64,000 nucleotides of DNA from Glycomyces sambucus (GTDB lineage Bacteria > Actinomycetota > Actinomycetes > Mycobacteriales > Micromonosporaceae), in contig NZ_FNGF01000011.1 in the NCBI RefSeq assembly GCF_900102815.1, forward strand, positions 1 to 64,000, in the 5' to 3' direction. The position numbers and the translations under genes were made by a program. The notes beneath the pieces are model-generated. The model worked only from the letters and a program-made list of their open reading frames with translations, made no database searches and was not told the origin of the DNA. Below, one piece after another: positions 1 to 6,833 of this stretch; positions within the stretch are counted from its first letter, which is position 1, and each line of letters starts with the position of its first letter.

Positions 1-92
1 CCCGCACCCCGCACCCCGCACCCCGCACCCCGCACCCCGCACCCCGCACCCCGCACCCCGCACCCCGCACCCCGCACCCCGCACCCCGCACC
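1..92. repeat. Perfect heptamer tandem array (CCCGCAC)n
   Basis: About 13 uninterrupted copies of the 7-bp unit CCCGCAC fill the first 92 bases, so the array is cut by the window edge and its true length is unknown. A unit length not divisible by three and one pyrimidine-rich strand suggest a non-coding minisatellite-like tract. It lies downstream of the Tad operon 3' end. No gene is visible in 93-292 apart from a hairpin. Confidence 0.9.
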
Positions 93-238
93 GGCAGAGC
101 GAACCGCTCCGGGCGGGATTCGGCAAGCGCCGGGGCTCGCTGGGGCGGACGGATTCCGGGGCCCCTCCCCCTCCCCGTGCCCACCCTCCGCCTACCTGCA
201 CACCGATTGATCGTCGAAGCTTTGAGTCGTTCTTCGGG

Positions 239-267
239 CCCCGGCGGCCTGGCCTGGGCCGCCGGGG
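239..267 (-). terminator. Hairpin after the Tad operon
   Basis: An 11-bp perfect stem (CCCCGGCGGCC / GGCCGCCGGGG) with a 7-nt loop lies 26 bp beyond the last Tad-operon stop codon. There is no clear T-tract, as with the other hairpins in this window. Terminator function is inferred from position. Confidence 0.45.
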
Positions 268-292
268 GCTCGTGGTTGGTTGTCGGGTCGGG

Positions 293-697
293 CTATTCGA
301 GGAGGACCGGGCCTGCTCTGGAGACGGCTCGGGCCGGGCCGAGGGCTTGCGGGAGGCCGGTCGGGGTCTCGTTGACGTAGACGGTCACTTCGAGGCCGTC
401 GACCTCGCAGCGCACGAACTCCGTGGCGGTCCGGTCGACCATCTCCTGCGCCGCCGCGCACGCCTCGCCCTCGCCGAGGAGCACCCGTGCCGCGCCCGCG
501 AGCGCCGCCGCGTCGGCGGCTCCCTGGGCCCGGTGGCGGGCCGCTCCGGCCTGGCCGATCGCGGTGAAGGCCACCGCGGTCGCGACCAGCGCGGCCGCCA
601 CTCCCGCCGCGAGGACCGTCGCCGAGCCCTTCTCGTCGGCAGGCGCGCCTTCCGGGCGCTGCCGTGCTCGACCACGACGTGTCCGAGTCCGGTCCAT
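293..697 (-). CDS. TadE-like minor pilus protein, Rv3654c type
   Basis: A 134-aa protein with a short basic N-terminus (MDRTRTRRGR) and one hydrophobic segment beginning EKGSATVLAAGVAAALVATA (about residues 22-45), the type IV prepilin-like region of TadE/Rv3654c proteins. The rest is a small Ala-rich exported domain with two cysteines (near residues 80 and 97). It is the last gene of the Tad operon, and its start overlaps the stop of the preceding gene. In Mycobacterium the equivalent Rv3654c closes the same gene order. Inferred role: minor pseudopilin or secreted accessory of a Flp/Tad pilus. The start is fixed by the overlap. Confidence 0.75.
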   Translation of the reverse strand: MDRTRTRRGRARQRPEGAPADEKGSATVLAAGVAAALVATAVAFTAIGQAGAARHRAQGAADAAALAGAARVLLGEGEACAAAQEMVDRTATEFVRCEVDGLEVTVYVNETPTGLPQALGPARAVSRAGPVLLE

Positions 698-1215
698 CAC
701 GGCAGTCCTGGTTCGAGTGGCGCCACTGCCGTCGCCGTGATGACCATCGACGGCGTGAGCGGCCCGAGCGGTCGGGTCGCGGCCGTGACCACCGCCCGCG
801 CGATGTCGCCGTCCTCGGAGACCGCGACCGTGGCGCCCTCGGGCAGGTAGGGCGCGGCGACCGCTTGGGCGTCTTCGCCGCGGGCGGCGGCGATGGCGGC
901 GCTGTTGGCGGCGTCGATCGCCCTGACCTTCAAGCCGACCGCGGACACCGCCCACAATCCGAGGGCCAGCACCGCGACGACCGCGGGGAGCGCCGCGGCC
1001 ATCTCGGCCGTGACGAACCCCCGCTGTCCAGCGTCTCCATGTGCGCGGTCGTGACGAGCGCGGTCGTGACGAGCGCACTCGTCACGGGCACAGTCGTCAT
1101 GAGCGCAGCCGTCGCGGGCGCAGTCGTCACGTGCGCGGCGTTCCGGGTTCGGTGGTCGGCCCCGCCTTCGCAGTGGCCAGCGCCCGCTGCGGCCCGGTCG
1201 GGTTCGCGCGGTCAT
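697..1215 (-). CDS. TadE family pilus protein with N-terminal pentapeptide repeat
   Basis: A 172-aa protein. Residues about 65-95 (RGFVTAEMAAALPAVVAVLA) carry the TadE signature: a Gly before a Thr-Ala-Glu and a hydrophobic helix, expected to be processed like a type IV prepilin. The C-terminal about 75 residues form a small exported domain. Unusually, residues about 28-60 are a degenerate pentapeptide repeat of the type xDCAR/xDRAR, encoded by a 15-bp tandem repeat; this charged, Cys-containing segment would be cytoplasmic. The ATG overlaps the upstream stop in an ATGA arrangement, supporting this start. Likely role: minor pilin priming Flp pilus assembly. The function of the repeat is unknown. 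Confidence 0.8.
   Translation of the reverse strand: MTARTRPGRSGRWPLRRRGRPPNPERRARDDCARDGCAHDDCARDECARHDRARHDRAHGDAGQRGFVTAEMAAALPAVVAVLALGLWAVSAVGLKVRAIDAANSAAIAAARGEDAQAVAAPYLPEGATVAVSEDGDIARAVVTAATRPLGPLTPSMVITATAVAPLEPGLP
1041..1138 (-). repeat. 15-bp tandem repeat inside the tadE-like gene
   Basis: Six and a half copies of a 15-bp unit (GAGCGCGGTCGTGAC on the plus strand) run from 1041. The first two copies differ at one base, and the later ones are more diverged. The period is in frame, so copy-number change would add or remove five residues without breaking the gene. Confidence 0.85.
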
Positions 1216-1769
1216 GAGAGGGCCCTTTCGATCAGCGCGCGCAGGGCGCTTTCGACCGGCCCCGAGGTGAGCACCTTCATGAGGACGCCGGCGAAGGCGA
1301 CGGCGGCGAGGGTGCCGAGGGCGTATTCGGCGGTGTTCATGCCGCTCTCGCCGCGCATCTTGGAGGCGAACCGGCCGCCCCAGCTCGGTTTCGCGTTGGC
1401 GCGCATGCGGCCGGTGCGCCATTCGTCGGGCTCGTCGGGGCCCGGGCGGCGGTAGCGGGTGGTGGGGCGGTCGTCGGGTGGCTGCGGTGCTTCGACGGTG
1501 ATGGGCGTGCGGGCCCGGTTGCTGCCCGGGTCCCAGGCGGGTCGGTCGACCGCGGCGGCGGTGATGCGGACCGTGGGTTCTTCGAGGTCGTCGTGCTCGG
1601 TGTCGGGTTCGTGGCGGGAAACCCTGCACCTGGGTGCGTCGCAGGTCGCGGCGCGGCAGGTGGGCCAGCGGATCGACTCGGGCCGGCACGCGGCCGGGTG
1701 GGCGGCCGGGCGGCGGGGGGACGGGCGGCGGGTCTGGAGGGCGACGGTGGTCTCGGTGTCGGTTCGCAT
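1212..1769 (-). CDS. DUF4244 Flp-type pilin with long N-terminal extension
   Basis: A 185-aa protein whose last about 50 residues (SGMNTAEYALGTLAAVAFAG onward) match the DUF4244 family, the actinobacterial Flp-like major pilin: Gly, then a Glu at +5 of the hydrophobic helix, then a short tail. Family members are usually 50-100 aa; here about 120 charged, Pro/Arg-rich residues precede the pilin core, with four Cys near residues 28-48. The start is chosen because AGAGAGGA lies 6-8 bp upstream of this ATG. An internal Met about 64 residues from the C-terminus would give a normal-sized pilin. It is followed with a 4-bp overlap by the TadE-like gene. Confidence 0.75.
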   Translation of the reverse strand: MRTDTETTVALQTRRPSPRRPAAHPAACRPESIRWPTCRAATCDAPRCRVSRHEPDTEHDDLEEPTVRITAAAVDRPAWDPGSNRARTPITVEAPQPPDDRPTTRYRRPGPDEPDEWRTGRMRANAKPSWGGRFASKMRGESGMNTAEYALGTLAAVAFAGVLMKVLTSGPVESALRALIERALS

Positions 1770-1799
1770 TGCGGTTCCTCTCTTCGGTGGTCTGGTGGG

Positions 1800-2399
1800 T
1801 CAGAGGCCGGGGCCCAGGGTCTCGGCGACGACGCCGAGGACGACGGGGCCGATGCCGGCGACGACGAACGCGGGCAGGTAGCACAGGCACAGCGGGCCCA
1901 CGAGGGCGACCGCGGCGCGTCCGGCGCGTTCCTCGGTCCGGATGCGCTGGTCGGCGCGGAGCGAGGCGGCGAGCTGTTCGAGTCCGCCCGCGATGGCCGC
2001 GCCGGTGTCGCCGGAGCGGTCGAGTTGGCGGGCGAGGCGGTCGGCGCCGGGGAGCCGTCCGAGTTCGGGGAGCGCCTCGGCCGCGGTGGCGCCGAGGTGG
2101 ACGGCTCCGGCGAAGCGGCTGAGCCGGTCGCCGATGGCGGAGTCGTCGGTGTCGGCGACGGCGAAGGCGGCCTGGGTGAACGGGGCGCCGGAGCGCAGGC
2201 CCGCGGCGATCAGGTCGAGGGTCCAGGGCCAGTCGGGTGCGAGGCGTTCGGCGGCGGCCCGTTCCTTGCGGTCGGGGTCGGTGCGCACGAGCCGGGCGGC
2301 GAGCCACCAGGCGGCGAAGCCCGCGATGATGCCGGCCGGTCCGCCGACGGCGAAGGCGACGGCGGTGCCGGTGAGCGGGCCGATGAGTCGTCGCAGCAT
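1800..2399 (-). CDS. Type II secretion F family protein (TadC-like)
   Basis: A 199-aa membrane protein with a hydrophobic N-terminal pair of helices, a cytoplasmic segment rich in the GspF/TadC pattern (LIAAGLRSGAPFTQAAFAVA ... LARQLDRSGDTGAAIAGGL) and a C-terminal hydrophobic hairpin (PLCLCYLPAFVVAGIGPVVL). TadB and TadC form the inner-membrane platform of the Tad pilus motor. The ATG at 2399 overlaps the stop of the upstream gene as TGATG and has GGGAGG six bases upstream; a GTG one codon earlier is also possible. Thirty bases separate it from the pilin gene. Confidence 0.82.
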   Translation of the reverse strand: MLRRLIGPLTGTAVAFAVGGPAGIIAGFAAWWLAARLVRTDPDRKERAAAERLAPDWPWTLDLIAAGLRSGAPFTQAAFAVADTDDSAIGDRLSRFAGAVHLGATAAEALPELGRLPGADRLARQLDRSGDTGAAIAGGLEQLAASLRADQRIRTEERAGRAAVALVGPLCLCYLPAFVVAGIGPVVLGVVAETLGPGL

Positions 2400-3076
2400 C
2401 ACGCGCCTCCCGTGCCGACGGAGGCGATGAGCGCCGCGGTCCAGGCGGCTCCCGCGGCCTGGAGGCCCACGGCGGTCGCGGCGGCGGCGATGCCGAGCGG
2501 GTTCGCGAGGAGGAACGCGAGCGCGTCGGCGCCGAGCAGTTCGCCGAAGCCGATGCCCGCCAGGGGGAGTGCGATGAGCAGTGCGGCGGTGGTGCGGATC
2601 GACGCGGTCTGGGCGTGGGCTCTGGCGTTGGCCTGCTCGGTCTCGCGGAGGTGGTCGGCGAGGCGGCGGCAGAGTTCGGCCGCGGGGGCGCCGAGTTCGG
2701 CGGCGATCGCGAGCGCGGCGCGCAGGCGTGCCGCGGTGGCGGCGGCTTCGGCGGGCCAGTCGGGTTCGGCGGCGGTGATCGCGCGGTCGGGGTCGGTGCC
2801 CGCGGCGAGGTCGGCGGCGAGGTAGGCGACCGTGTCGGCGGCGGCGTGTTCGGCGTCGCGCCGTCGTTTTCGTCGCAGGGCCCGGTGCCAGGCGGTGGCC
2901 GCGGCGGAGGCGTAGAGGGCGGCGAGGGTGCCCGCGGTGGCGGCGGCGAGTGGGCCGAGGCCGCCTTGGTGGCGGTGGCCGGCGAACCAGGCCGCGAGTG
3001 CCGCGGCGGCGAGTGCGATGCCGATGGCGGTGGTCTTGGGGCGGTGGGTGATCAGTGCGTTGGCGATGGCGGTCAT
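2399..3076 (-). CDS. Type II secretion F family protein (TadB-like)
   Basis: A 225-aa inner-membrane platform protein. Two hydrophobic segments near residues 15-62, a basic cytoplasmic loop (RRKRRRD), then the F-domain helical region (TVAYLAADLAAGTDPDRAIT ... LCRRLADHLRETEQAN) and C-terminal hydrophobic helices. It lies between TadA and TadC, as in the Mycobacterium Rv3658c/Rv3657c arrangement. The start overlaps the tadA stop (ATGA), implying translational coupling. The extreme Ala content makes domain boundaries approximate. Confidence 0.8.
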   Translation of the reverse strand: MTAIANALITHRPKTTAIGIALAAAALAAWFAGHRHQGGLGPLAAATAGTLAALYASAAATAWHRALRRKRRRDAEHAAADTVAYLAADLAAGTDPDRAITAAEPDWPAEAAATAARLRAALAIAAELGAPAAELCRRLADHLRETEQANARAHAQTASIRTTAALLIALPLAGIGFGELLGADALAFLLANPLGIAAAATAVGLQAAGAAWTAALIASVGTGGA

Positions 3077-4230
3077 GCGGTGCGCTCCCTCAGCAGGCGT
3101 TCGAGGATTCCGGCGGACGGGCCGGGTCCGTGGCGGGTCCAGGCGGCGGTGACGGCGAGTCCGGCGGTGCCGGATTCGATGACGGCGATCTCGGTGGCCT
3201 GGCGGCCGGTGGCGGTGCGTTTCAGGTGGACGACGACGCGCAGGGCGGCGACCAGTTGCGCGTGGAGTCCGGCGCGGGGCAGGCCGTGCGGGAGCGCGAG
3301 GGCTTCGAGGCGGGCGGGTGCGTCGGCGGCGGCGTTGCAGTGCAGGGTGCCGGCGCCGCCTTCGTGGCCGGTGTTGAGTGCGGCCAGGAGTTCGACGACC
3401 TCGGCGCCGCGGCATTCGCCGACGACGATCCGGTCGGGGCGCATCCGCAGGGCCTGGCGGACGAGGGCCGCGAGGTCGACGGCGCCGGCGCCCTCGACGT
3501 TCGCGGGGCGGGCTTCGAGTGTGAGCGCGTGCGGGTGGTCGAGGGCGAGTTCGGCGGCGTCCTCGACCACGACGATGCGTTCGTCCTCGGGTGCGTGGGA
3601 GAGCAGTGTCGCGAGCAGTGTGGTCTTGCCGGATCCGGTGCCGCCGGTGACCAGGAAGGGCAGTTTCGCTGTGACCATGCGCAGGAGCAGGTCGGCCATG
3701 TCGGTGGTGAGCGTGCCGGCGTCGACGAGCTGGGCGAGTGTGAAGGCTTTGGATCTGTGGGTGCGGAAGGACAGGTACGGGCCCGCGGTGGCGATGGGCG
3801 GGAGGACGGCGTGGAAGCGAGTGCCGTCGGGGAGGCGCACGTCCGCGTACGGGCTGCCCGCGTCGAGTCGCCTGCCCGCGGCGGCGGCGAGGCGGCAGGC
3901 GAGGGAGCGGACGGCGTCGGTGCGGCCGAGGCGGACGTCGGCGGGCCGCAGGCCGTCGCCGCGGTCGGCCCAGACCCCGTTGGCGCCGTTGACGACCACG
4001 TCGGTGACGGCGGGGTCGTCCAGGAGCGGCTGGAGTGGTCCGGCGCCGATGAGGTCGCCGCTCAGGGCCTGGGACATGCGCAGCAGCGAGGTCTGGTCGG
4101 GCGGGGCGGTGCCGGAGTCCCGCAGGGCGCGGACGATCTCGGCGGTCGCGGTGGTAGTGGCGGAGTCGCGGCCGGGACGGGACTGGGCGGCGAGTTGGCG
4201 CCGGACCTTGTCGACCAGTTCGAGGCTCAT
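3073..4230 (-). CDS. tadA: TadA family secretion ATPase
   Basis: A 385-aa hexameric type II/IV secretion ATPase that powers Tad/Flp pilus assembly on the cytoplasmic face. Visible motifs: Walker A GGTGSGKT (196-203), Asp box RIVVVEDAAEL (218-228), Walker B with RPDRIVVGECRGAE (264-277) and His box NTGHEGGAGTLHCN (286-299). The N-terminal domain has the family hallmark LLDDPAVTDVVVNG. Length is normal for actinobacterial TadA. The ATG overlaps the stop of the Ssd/CpaE-like gene, and the stop overlaps the tadB-like start, so translation of the cluster is coupled. Confidence 0.93.
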   Translation of the reverse strand: MSLELVDKVRRQLAAQSRPGRDSATTTATAEIVRALRDSGTAPPDQTSLLRMSQALSGDLIGAGPLQPLLDDPAVTDVVVNGANGVWADRGDGLRPADVRLGRTDAVRSLACRLAAAAGRRLDAGSPYADVRLPDGTRFHAVLPPIATAGPYLSFRTHRSKAFTLAQLVDAGTLTTDMADLLLRMVTAKLPFLVTGGTGSGKTTLLATLLSHAPEDERIVVVEDAAELALDHPHALTLEARPANVEGAGAVDLAALVRQALRMRPDRIVVGECRGAEVVELLAALNTGHEGGAGTLHCNAAADAPARLEALALPHGLPRAGLHAQLVAALRVVVHLKRTATGRQATEIAVIESGTAGLAVTAAWTRHGPGPSAGILERLLRERTA

Positions 4231-5387
4231 CGGGAGGCTCCGGTCCGGCCGGCGAGGGCGAGGTCGCGGCGGGGGCGTTCGCGGCTGAGTTCGGCGGTGA
4301 GGTCGTGGATGCCGCGGGCGAGGCGCCCGCGGGGGACGCGACCTTGGCGCAGGAGGGCCGGGAGGCGCCGGTCGGTGGGGACCGCGCCCCAGACCGGGGG
4401 TTCGGCCCAGTGGGCTTCGAGCGGGCCGTCCCAGGAGACGCCGGCGGGCCGGGGCCGGGCGTCGCCGCGGAGGACGACGCCGAGGTGGGGGTTGTAGAGG
4501 CCGTAGGCGGCGGTGACGCTGCGGGCGGCCTCCCAGGACCGTTCGCCGGGGCCGATCGCGACGGCGACCGCGCGGGCGGCGGTGGCGGCGCGGACGCCCG
4601 CGTCGGTGCGGGACCGGGGCAGGTCGACCACGACGAGGTCGGCGGCGAGGCGGGCGGCGCGCAGGACCTGGTCGAAGGCGCCGGCGGGGACGTCGGCGGG
4701 GTTGCGCGGGTCGGGGCCGACGACGTGGAGGCCGCCGCGGCGGGGCAGGCCGTCGAGGAGGCGTTCGGGTTCGAGGAGGCCGGTGCCGCCGGTCAGGGAC
4801 GGCCAGCGCCAGCCGGGCTGGGCGGCGAGTCCGGCGGCGGCGTCGATGCCGCCGCCGGTGTGGTCGAGGTCGATGAGGACGGTGCGCCTGCCGTCGCGGG
4901 CGGCGTCGGTGGCGGCGGCGAGGGCGAGGGTGGAGGCGCCGGCGCCGCCGTGTCCGGCGACGGTGGCGACGACGGGTGCGGGTTCGGTGTCGAGGGCGGT
5001 GCGGGTGAACAGGTCGAGGAGCCAGTCGTCGGCGCCGGGGAGGGCGATGACGCTGCCGGCGCGCATCTGGATGGCGAGGGGCCAGAGCATGGAGGCGTCG
5101 GTGGTGTCGGCGCCGAGCCAGGCCATGGTGGTGCAGAGGACGAGGTGGTCGCGGGTGGGGTAGTCGAGGGCGATGCATTCGGGGGCGAGGTCGGGTCCGA
5201 CGAGGACCATGGGGGCACGCTGCCAGGCGCTCTCGGCGTCGAGGGCGTGGTGGACGCGGCGGAGGGGGTGGCCCGCGGCGGCGGCGAGCGGGGTGACGGC
5301 CTCGGCGAGGCGGTCGTCGGCGGTGACGAGGAGGGATTCGGCCGCGGGTGCGGCGGTGATGGTGGTGCGGTCGAGTGTCGCGGCCAT
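4227..5387 (-). CDS. CpaE/Ssd-like MinD-family ATPase, first gene of Tad operon
   Basis: A 386-aa protein related to septum-site determining protein Ssd and CpaE. Residues about 18-115 form a receiver-like domain without a clear phosphoacceptor, followed by a MinD-like P-loop domain starting at VVATVAGHGGAGASTLA (139-155). The P-loop lacks the deviant-Walker Lys pair, as is common in CpaE proteins, so ATPase activity is uncertain. RTVLIDLDHTGGG and ADLVVVDLPRS are the switch regions. These proteins localise pilus assembly or affect septation. GTAGGAG lies before the ATG. Two TTATCCACA boxes lie about 90-130 bp upstream of the start. Confidence 0.85.
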   Translation of the reverse strand: MAATLDRTTITAAPAAESLLVTADDRLAEAVTPLAAAAGHPLRRVHHALDAESAWQRAPMVLVGPDLAPECIALDYPTRDHLVLCTTMAWLGADTTDASMLWPLAIQMRAGSVIALPGADDWLLDLFTRTALDTEPAPVVATVAGHGGAGASTLALAAATDAARDGRRTVLIDLDHTGGGIDAAAGLAAQPGWRWPSLTGGTGLLEPERLLDGLPRRGGLHVVGPDPRNPADVPAGAFDQVLRAARLAADLVVVDLPRSRTDAGVRAATAARAVAVAIGPGERSWEAARSVTAAYGLYNPHLGVVLRGDARPRPAGVSWDGPLEAHWAEPPVWGAVPTDRRLPALLRQGRVPRGRLARGIHDLTAELSRERPRRDLALAGRTGASR

Positions 5388-5475
5388 GATTGCTCCTACG
5401 CTCAGTGGTGTTCACGTGACTTGGAGCAACCTTGCAGGGTGGGGCGGGGAACTGTCGAGGAAAACTTTCCGGGCC

Positions 5476-5518
5476 TGTGGATAACCCGCGGGGCCGGGCG
5501 CGGCGGGCCTGTGGATAA
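5476..5518 (-). promoter_or_regulatory. Pair of DnaA boxes upstream of the Tad operon
   Basis: Two perfect TTATCCACA sequences (read on the minus strand) occupy 5476-5484 and 5510-5518, both in the same orientation, in the leader between the epimerase terminator hairpin and the Tad operon. TTATCCACA is a strong DnaA box. They may bind DnaA as regulator or titration site; this is inference. Confidence 0.5.
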
Positions 5519-5520
5519 CT

Positions 5521-5577
5521 CCGCGAACGCGCACGAGGGACCGTCCCGGCTGGACGGTCCCTCGTGCGCGTTCGCGG
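5521..5577 (-). terminator. 26-bp perfect hairpin after aldose epimerase
   Basis: Arms 5521-5546 and 5552-5577 are perfectly complementary over 26 bp, with a 5-nt loop. It starts 3 bp beyond the epimerase stop codon. No T-tract follows on either strand. Probably an unusually strong terminator or an mRNA 3'-end barrier that insulates the Tad operon. Confidence 0.75.
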
Positions 5578-5580
5578 TTC

Positions 5581-6477
5581 CTATTCGGGGCGGATGCCCC
5601 AGACGCCGAACCACGCCTCGCTGGGTGAGAGCTCGACGAGGTCCTCGCCGGTGGCGAAGGCGTTCGGCGGGCAGGTGGTCGGCTCGATGGCGACGGAGGC
5701 GCGCTTGCGGTCGCCGTCGAGGCCGTCGGAGGTGTAGATGTGCACCCAGCCGAAGGACTCGTCCATCCAGACGGTCACGGCCTGGCCGGAGACGGGGTCG
5801 GCGAGCCGCACTTCGGCCTTCCCGTCGGAGCCGCGCTTGAGGTCGCCGTAGGCGTCGTCGATGACGAGGTCCTTGAGGACGGTCGGCTCGTCGAAGTCGC
5901 CGCCGCCGGAGCCGACGGGGATGCGCTGCTTGTCGAGTCGCAGCTTCTTGGCCGCCGGGACGTGGAGGGTGGCCTCGTCGATCCGCTCCAGGGAGCCGGG
6001 GAGCAGGTAGGAGTGCGTGCCGAAGCCGAAGGGGGCGGTCTTCGACCCGGGGTTGGAGACGGTGTGCGCGGCGCGGAGTCCTCCGGGTCCGACCGACCAG
6101 CGGGTGCGCAGCTGGAGGGTCCAGGGGTAGCCGAGGCGCGCGGGGAGGCGGCACTCGAGGGTGACGGAGGTGTCGGTGACGTCGACGGCGGACCACTCGG
6201 CCCAGGCGACGAACCCGTGGAGCGAGGTGTTGGTCTCGATCTCGTTGACCGGGAGCTGGTACTCGGTGCCGTCGTACGTGTACTTGCCGTCGCGGATGCG
6301 GTTGGGCCAGGGGGCCAGCATGTGGCCGGACCAGCCGGGGGCGAGTTCGTCGTCGCCGTAGGACATGACCACCGGACGTCCCCGGTAGGTGTACGAGCGC
6401 ACGCCGCCGCCGACAGCGACGATGGTGGCCTCGTGGTCGTTGTAGGCGATCACCCATTGCTCGCCGGACAGCGCCAT
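5581..6477 (-). CDS. Aldose 1-epimerase family protein
   Basis: A 298-aa galactose mutarotase-like protein that would interconvert alpha and beta anomers of free sugars in the cytoplasm. Family features include the substrate loop around APWPNRIRDGKYTYDG, the conserved LHGF His motif (TNTSLHGFVAWAEW), FGFGTHSYLLPG with the second catalytic His, and an acidic segment near the C-terminus (AIEPTTCPPNAF). The start was placed at MALSGEQW because GGAGGT lies 7 bp upstream; upstream in-frame codons have no ribosome site. It is monocistronic, between a divergent citrate synthase gene and a long hairpin. The exact sugar is unknown. Confidence 0.85.
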   Translation of the reverse strand: MALSGEQWVIAYNDHEATIVAVGGGVRSYTYRGRPVVMSYGDDELAPGWSGHMLAPWPNRIRDGKYTYDGTEYQLPVNEIETNTSLHGFVAWAEWSAVDVTDTSVTLECRLPARLGYPWTLQLRTRWSVGPGGLRAAHTVSNPGSKTAPFGFGTHSYLLPGSLERIDEATLHVPAAKKLRLDKQRIPVGSGGGDFDEPTVLKDLVIDDAYGDLKRGSDGKAEVRLADPVSGQAVTVWMDESFGWVHIYTSDGLDGDRKRASVAIEPTTCPPNAFATGEDLVELSPSEAWFGVWGIRPE

Positions 6478-6833
6478 AGGGGTTACCTCCATGTCGTTAT
6501 CGATGGGCTGGATGTGCTTTGACGTTAGCTCATGGCGGATGACCTGCGGCACGCGTGTCGATGTGGGCGAGATCGCAGGAAACCGTTGAAACCAACAAGA
6601 CCCATTATCGAAACCCTCCCATCAAAAGCGACAAAAATGGACAAACAACCAGGCTCGCGATGCTTGTCTCATATTTTGCGCCACTTCCGTACCGGCATTC
6701 AGGATCACCCCCGCGCTGCGGGCACTTCCGTCGCGGACGGCCTTGAGGCACCATTTCCAGATAACTACGAACCGTCGCCTCCCGGAAGCCCCCGGTCGGC
6801 AACCTCAGGGACAACACACTCAGGAGTACAACG
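6478..6833. other. Divergent intergenic region, epimerase / citrate synthase
   Basis: About 356 bp with clearly lower GC than the surroundings, especially 6590-6660 (runs of A around CAAAAATGGACAAACAACC). It must hold the promoters for both divergent genes. No repeat, RNA gene or convincing operator palindrome was seen. AGGAG precedes the citrate synthase ATG. Confidence 0.5.

Noticed and set aside
700-720. tRNA T-loop-like GGTTCGAGT
   Set aside because: It is inside the tadE-like coding region and no cloverleaf can be built around it. No tRNA was found anywhere in the window.
2615-4497. Long plus-strand open frames over the Tad operon
   Set aside because: They are antisense shadows caused by GC-rich codons; the minus-strand proteins carry clear motifs.
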